Shown here: positions 51,954 through 52,350 of the stretch, one piece after another
Layout: the number at the start of each line of letters is the position of its first letter
Numbering within the stretch: position 1 is the stretch's first letter
Assembly: GCA_017444735.1 (NCBI GenBank)
Contig: JAFSWB010000086.1
Span: 1 to 52,350 of the forward strand
Origin: Clostridia bacterium
GTDB lineage: Bacteria; Bacillota; Clostridia; Oscillospirales; CAG-272
Direction: 5' to 3'
Length of the DNA: 52,350 nt
The notes under the pieces: generated by a model
The model's input: the letters and a program-made list of their open reading frames with translations, nothing else
The model's database searches: none
Told to the model about the DNA's origin: nothing
Made by a program: the position numbers and the translations under genes

Positions 51954-52026
51954 CTGGGTGTGGCGCAGTTGGTAGCGCGCTACCTTGGGGTGGTAGAGTC
52001 CGCTGGTTCCAGTCCAGTCACTCAGA
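51954..52026 (+). tRNA. tRNA-Pro (anticodon GGG)
   Basis: 73-base cloverleaf. The acceptor stem CTGGGTG pairs with CACTCAG (one G-U). The D stem is GCGC/GCGC, the anticodon stem CTACC/GGTAG with loop TTGGGGT and anticodon GGG, and the T stem GCTGG/CCAGT with loop TTCCAGT. The T loop has C where a purine normally stands at position 57. CCA is not encoded. A terminator follows after about ten bases. Confidence 0.88.
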
Positions 52027-52027
52027 T

Positions 52028-52062
52028 AAAAAAGGCAGGTTTTCCAACCTGCTCTTTTTTTA
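52028..52062 (+). terminator. Terminator after tRNA-Pro
   Basis: GCAGGTT (52035-52041) and AACCTGC (52046-52052) pair around TTCC, preceded by an A-run and followed by CTTTTTTTT-like sequence. Confidence 0.85.
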
Positions 52063-52350
52063 TCTCAAAATGCTCTAAACCCTTGTGTAGCAAGGAATCA
52101 CGGGCTTTTTATGAGTTAATTTGGGAAAGCTTGAAATCGTTAAAAATTTGGCCCGTTGCACGCCGGTTGCACTTCGGTTGCACACCTGTTTCTTCAATAT
52201 TTCACTGCATAATACGCGTTTTTTTTCAAAAGTAAATATATGGTTTTCTTTCAAAAAATGAAGGATCTGCTGTTTGGAGGCAACTTAAGGGTGCGCACAG
52301 AATGAGAAAAGTATCTATACATTACGTGACTTGATGGATTTAAAAGAGAA
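52063..52350. other. AT-rich stretch without a gene, possible element edge
   Basis: No supported gene lies here. The sequence is visibly AT-richer than the rest of the window and holds three tandem repeats at 52154-52186. A possible start codon at 52334 (M-D-L-K-E) runs off the window without a ribosome-binding site and is not called. The open frame through the tRNA is only read-through of tRNA sequence. Confidence 0.5.
52154..52186 (+). repeat. Three tandem 11-base repeats with core GTTGCAC
   Basis: CGTTGCACGCC, GGTTGCACTTC and GGTTGCACACC follow each other without gaps. The shared core is GTTGCAC at an 11-base period, one helical turn, as expected for arm-type binding sites of a tyrosine integrase or sites of an accessory protein. 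They lie about 130 bases after tRNA-Pro. Confidence 0.6.

Noticed and set aside
51960..52235. Open frame across tRNA-Pro
   Set aside because: Its start is translated tRNA sequence (M-A-Q-L-V-A-R), a common false gene call, and it passes through the terminator.
52334..52350. Start of a partial gene at the right edge
   Set aside because: Only five codons are visible and no ribosome-binding site precedes the ATG.

Overview
The window looks like chromosomal DNA of a high-GC, Gram-positive gut-type Clostridia (Bacillota) strain. The signs are S-layer-homology (SLH) cell-wall anchors, diderm-unlike lipoproteins, SpoVG, a bacterial V/A-type ATPase operon, a PlsY/diacylglycerol-kinase-like pair, and many near-consensus sigma-A promoters with 17-base spacers. 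No ribosomal RNA is present, so the genus cannot be fixed from this window.

Layout. Positions 360-5281 hold two secreted SLH proteins, one with a beta-helix and one with an SGNH hydrolase domain. Positions 5490-6629 hold an SLC13/ArsB-like permease. Positions 6887-19474 are a compact phage-derived block. It has a leftward repressor plus ImmA-like gene, then rightward packaging, portal, scaffold, N4-gp56 capsid, connector, short-tail and fibre, holin and endolysin genes. No integrase, replication gene, tail-tube gene or tape-measure gene is present. The repressor faces the terminase operon directly across a perfect consensus promoter. Most of the block has the host's base composition; the clear exception is the AT-richer receptor-binding half of the last fibre gene.

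Positions 19583-21069 hold a membrane protein and a DUF937-type protein. Positions 21130-23848 (minus strand) hold an asparagine-rich wall-anchored protein, a lipid kinase and a PlsY-family acyltransferase. Positions 23998-28872 hold three paralogous solute-binding lipoproteins with no permease genes nearby. Then come a small lipoprotein, a leftward cluster of MATE exporter, cytosolic esterase and SLH-anchored CE7-type esterase (34744 to 29597), a PAP2 phosphatase, an S1-domain protein and a diguanylate cyclase with two extracellular sensor domains. A leftward murC-thiN-HAD cluster and spoVG follow.

Positions 42428-51871 are one V/A-type ATPase operon in the order G/H, C, I, metallophosphoesterase, K, F, E, A, B, D, driven by a strong promoter. 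A tRNA-Pro(GGG) follows at 51954-52026. Beyond it the DNA becomes AT-rich and carries three tandem 11-base repeats, which looks like the edge of an element inserted at the tRNA.

How it fits together. The SLH enzymes and the solute-binding lipoproteins suggest a life on complex surface or dietary polysaccharide. The V/A-ATPase couples ATP to ion movement across the membrane. The phage block is the least ordinary part: a late-genes-only, repressor-controlled particle module that could be a domesticated phage, a satellite or a gene-transfer-agent-like system, or simply a deletion remnant.
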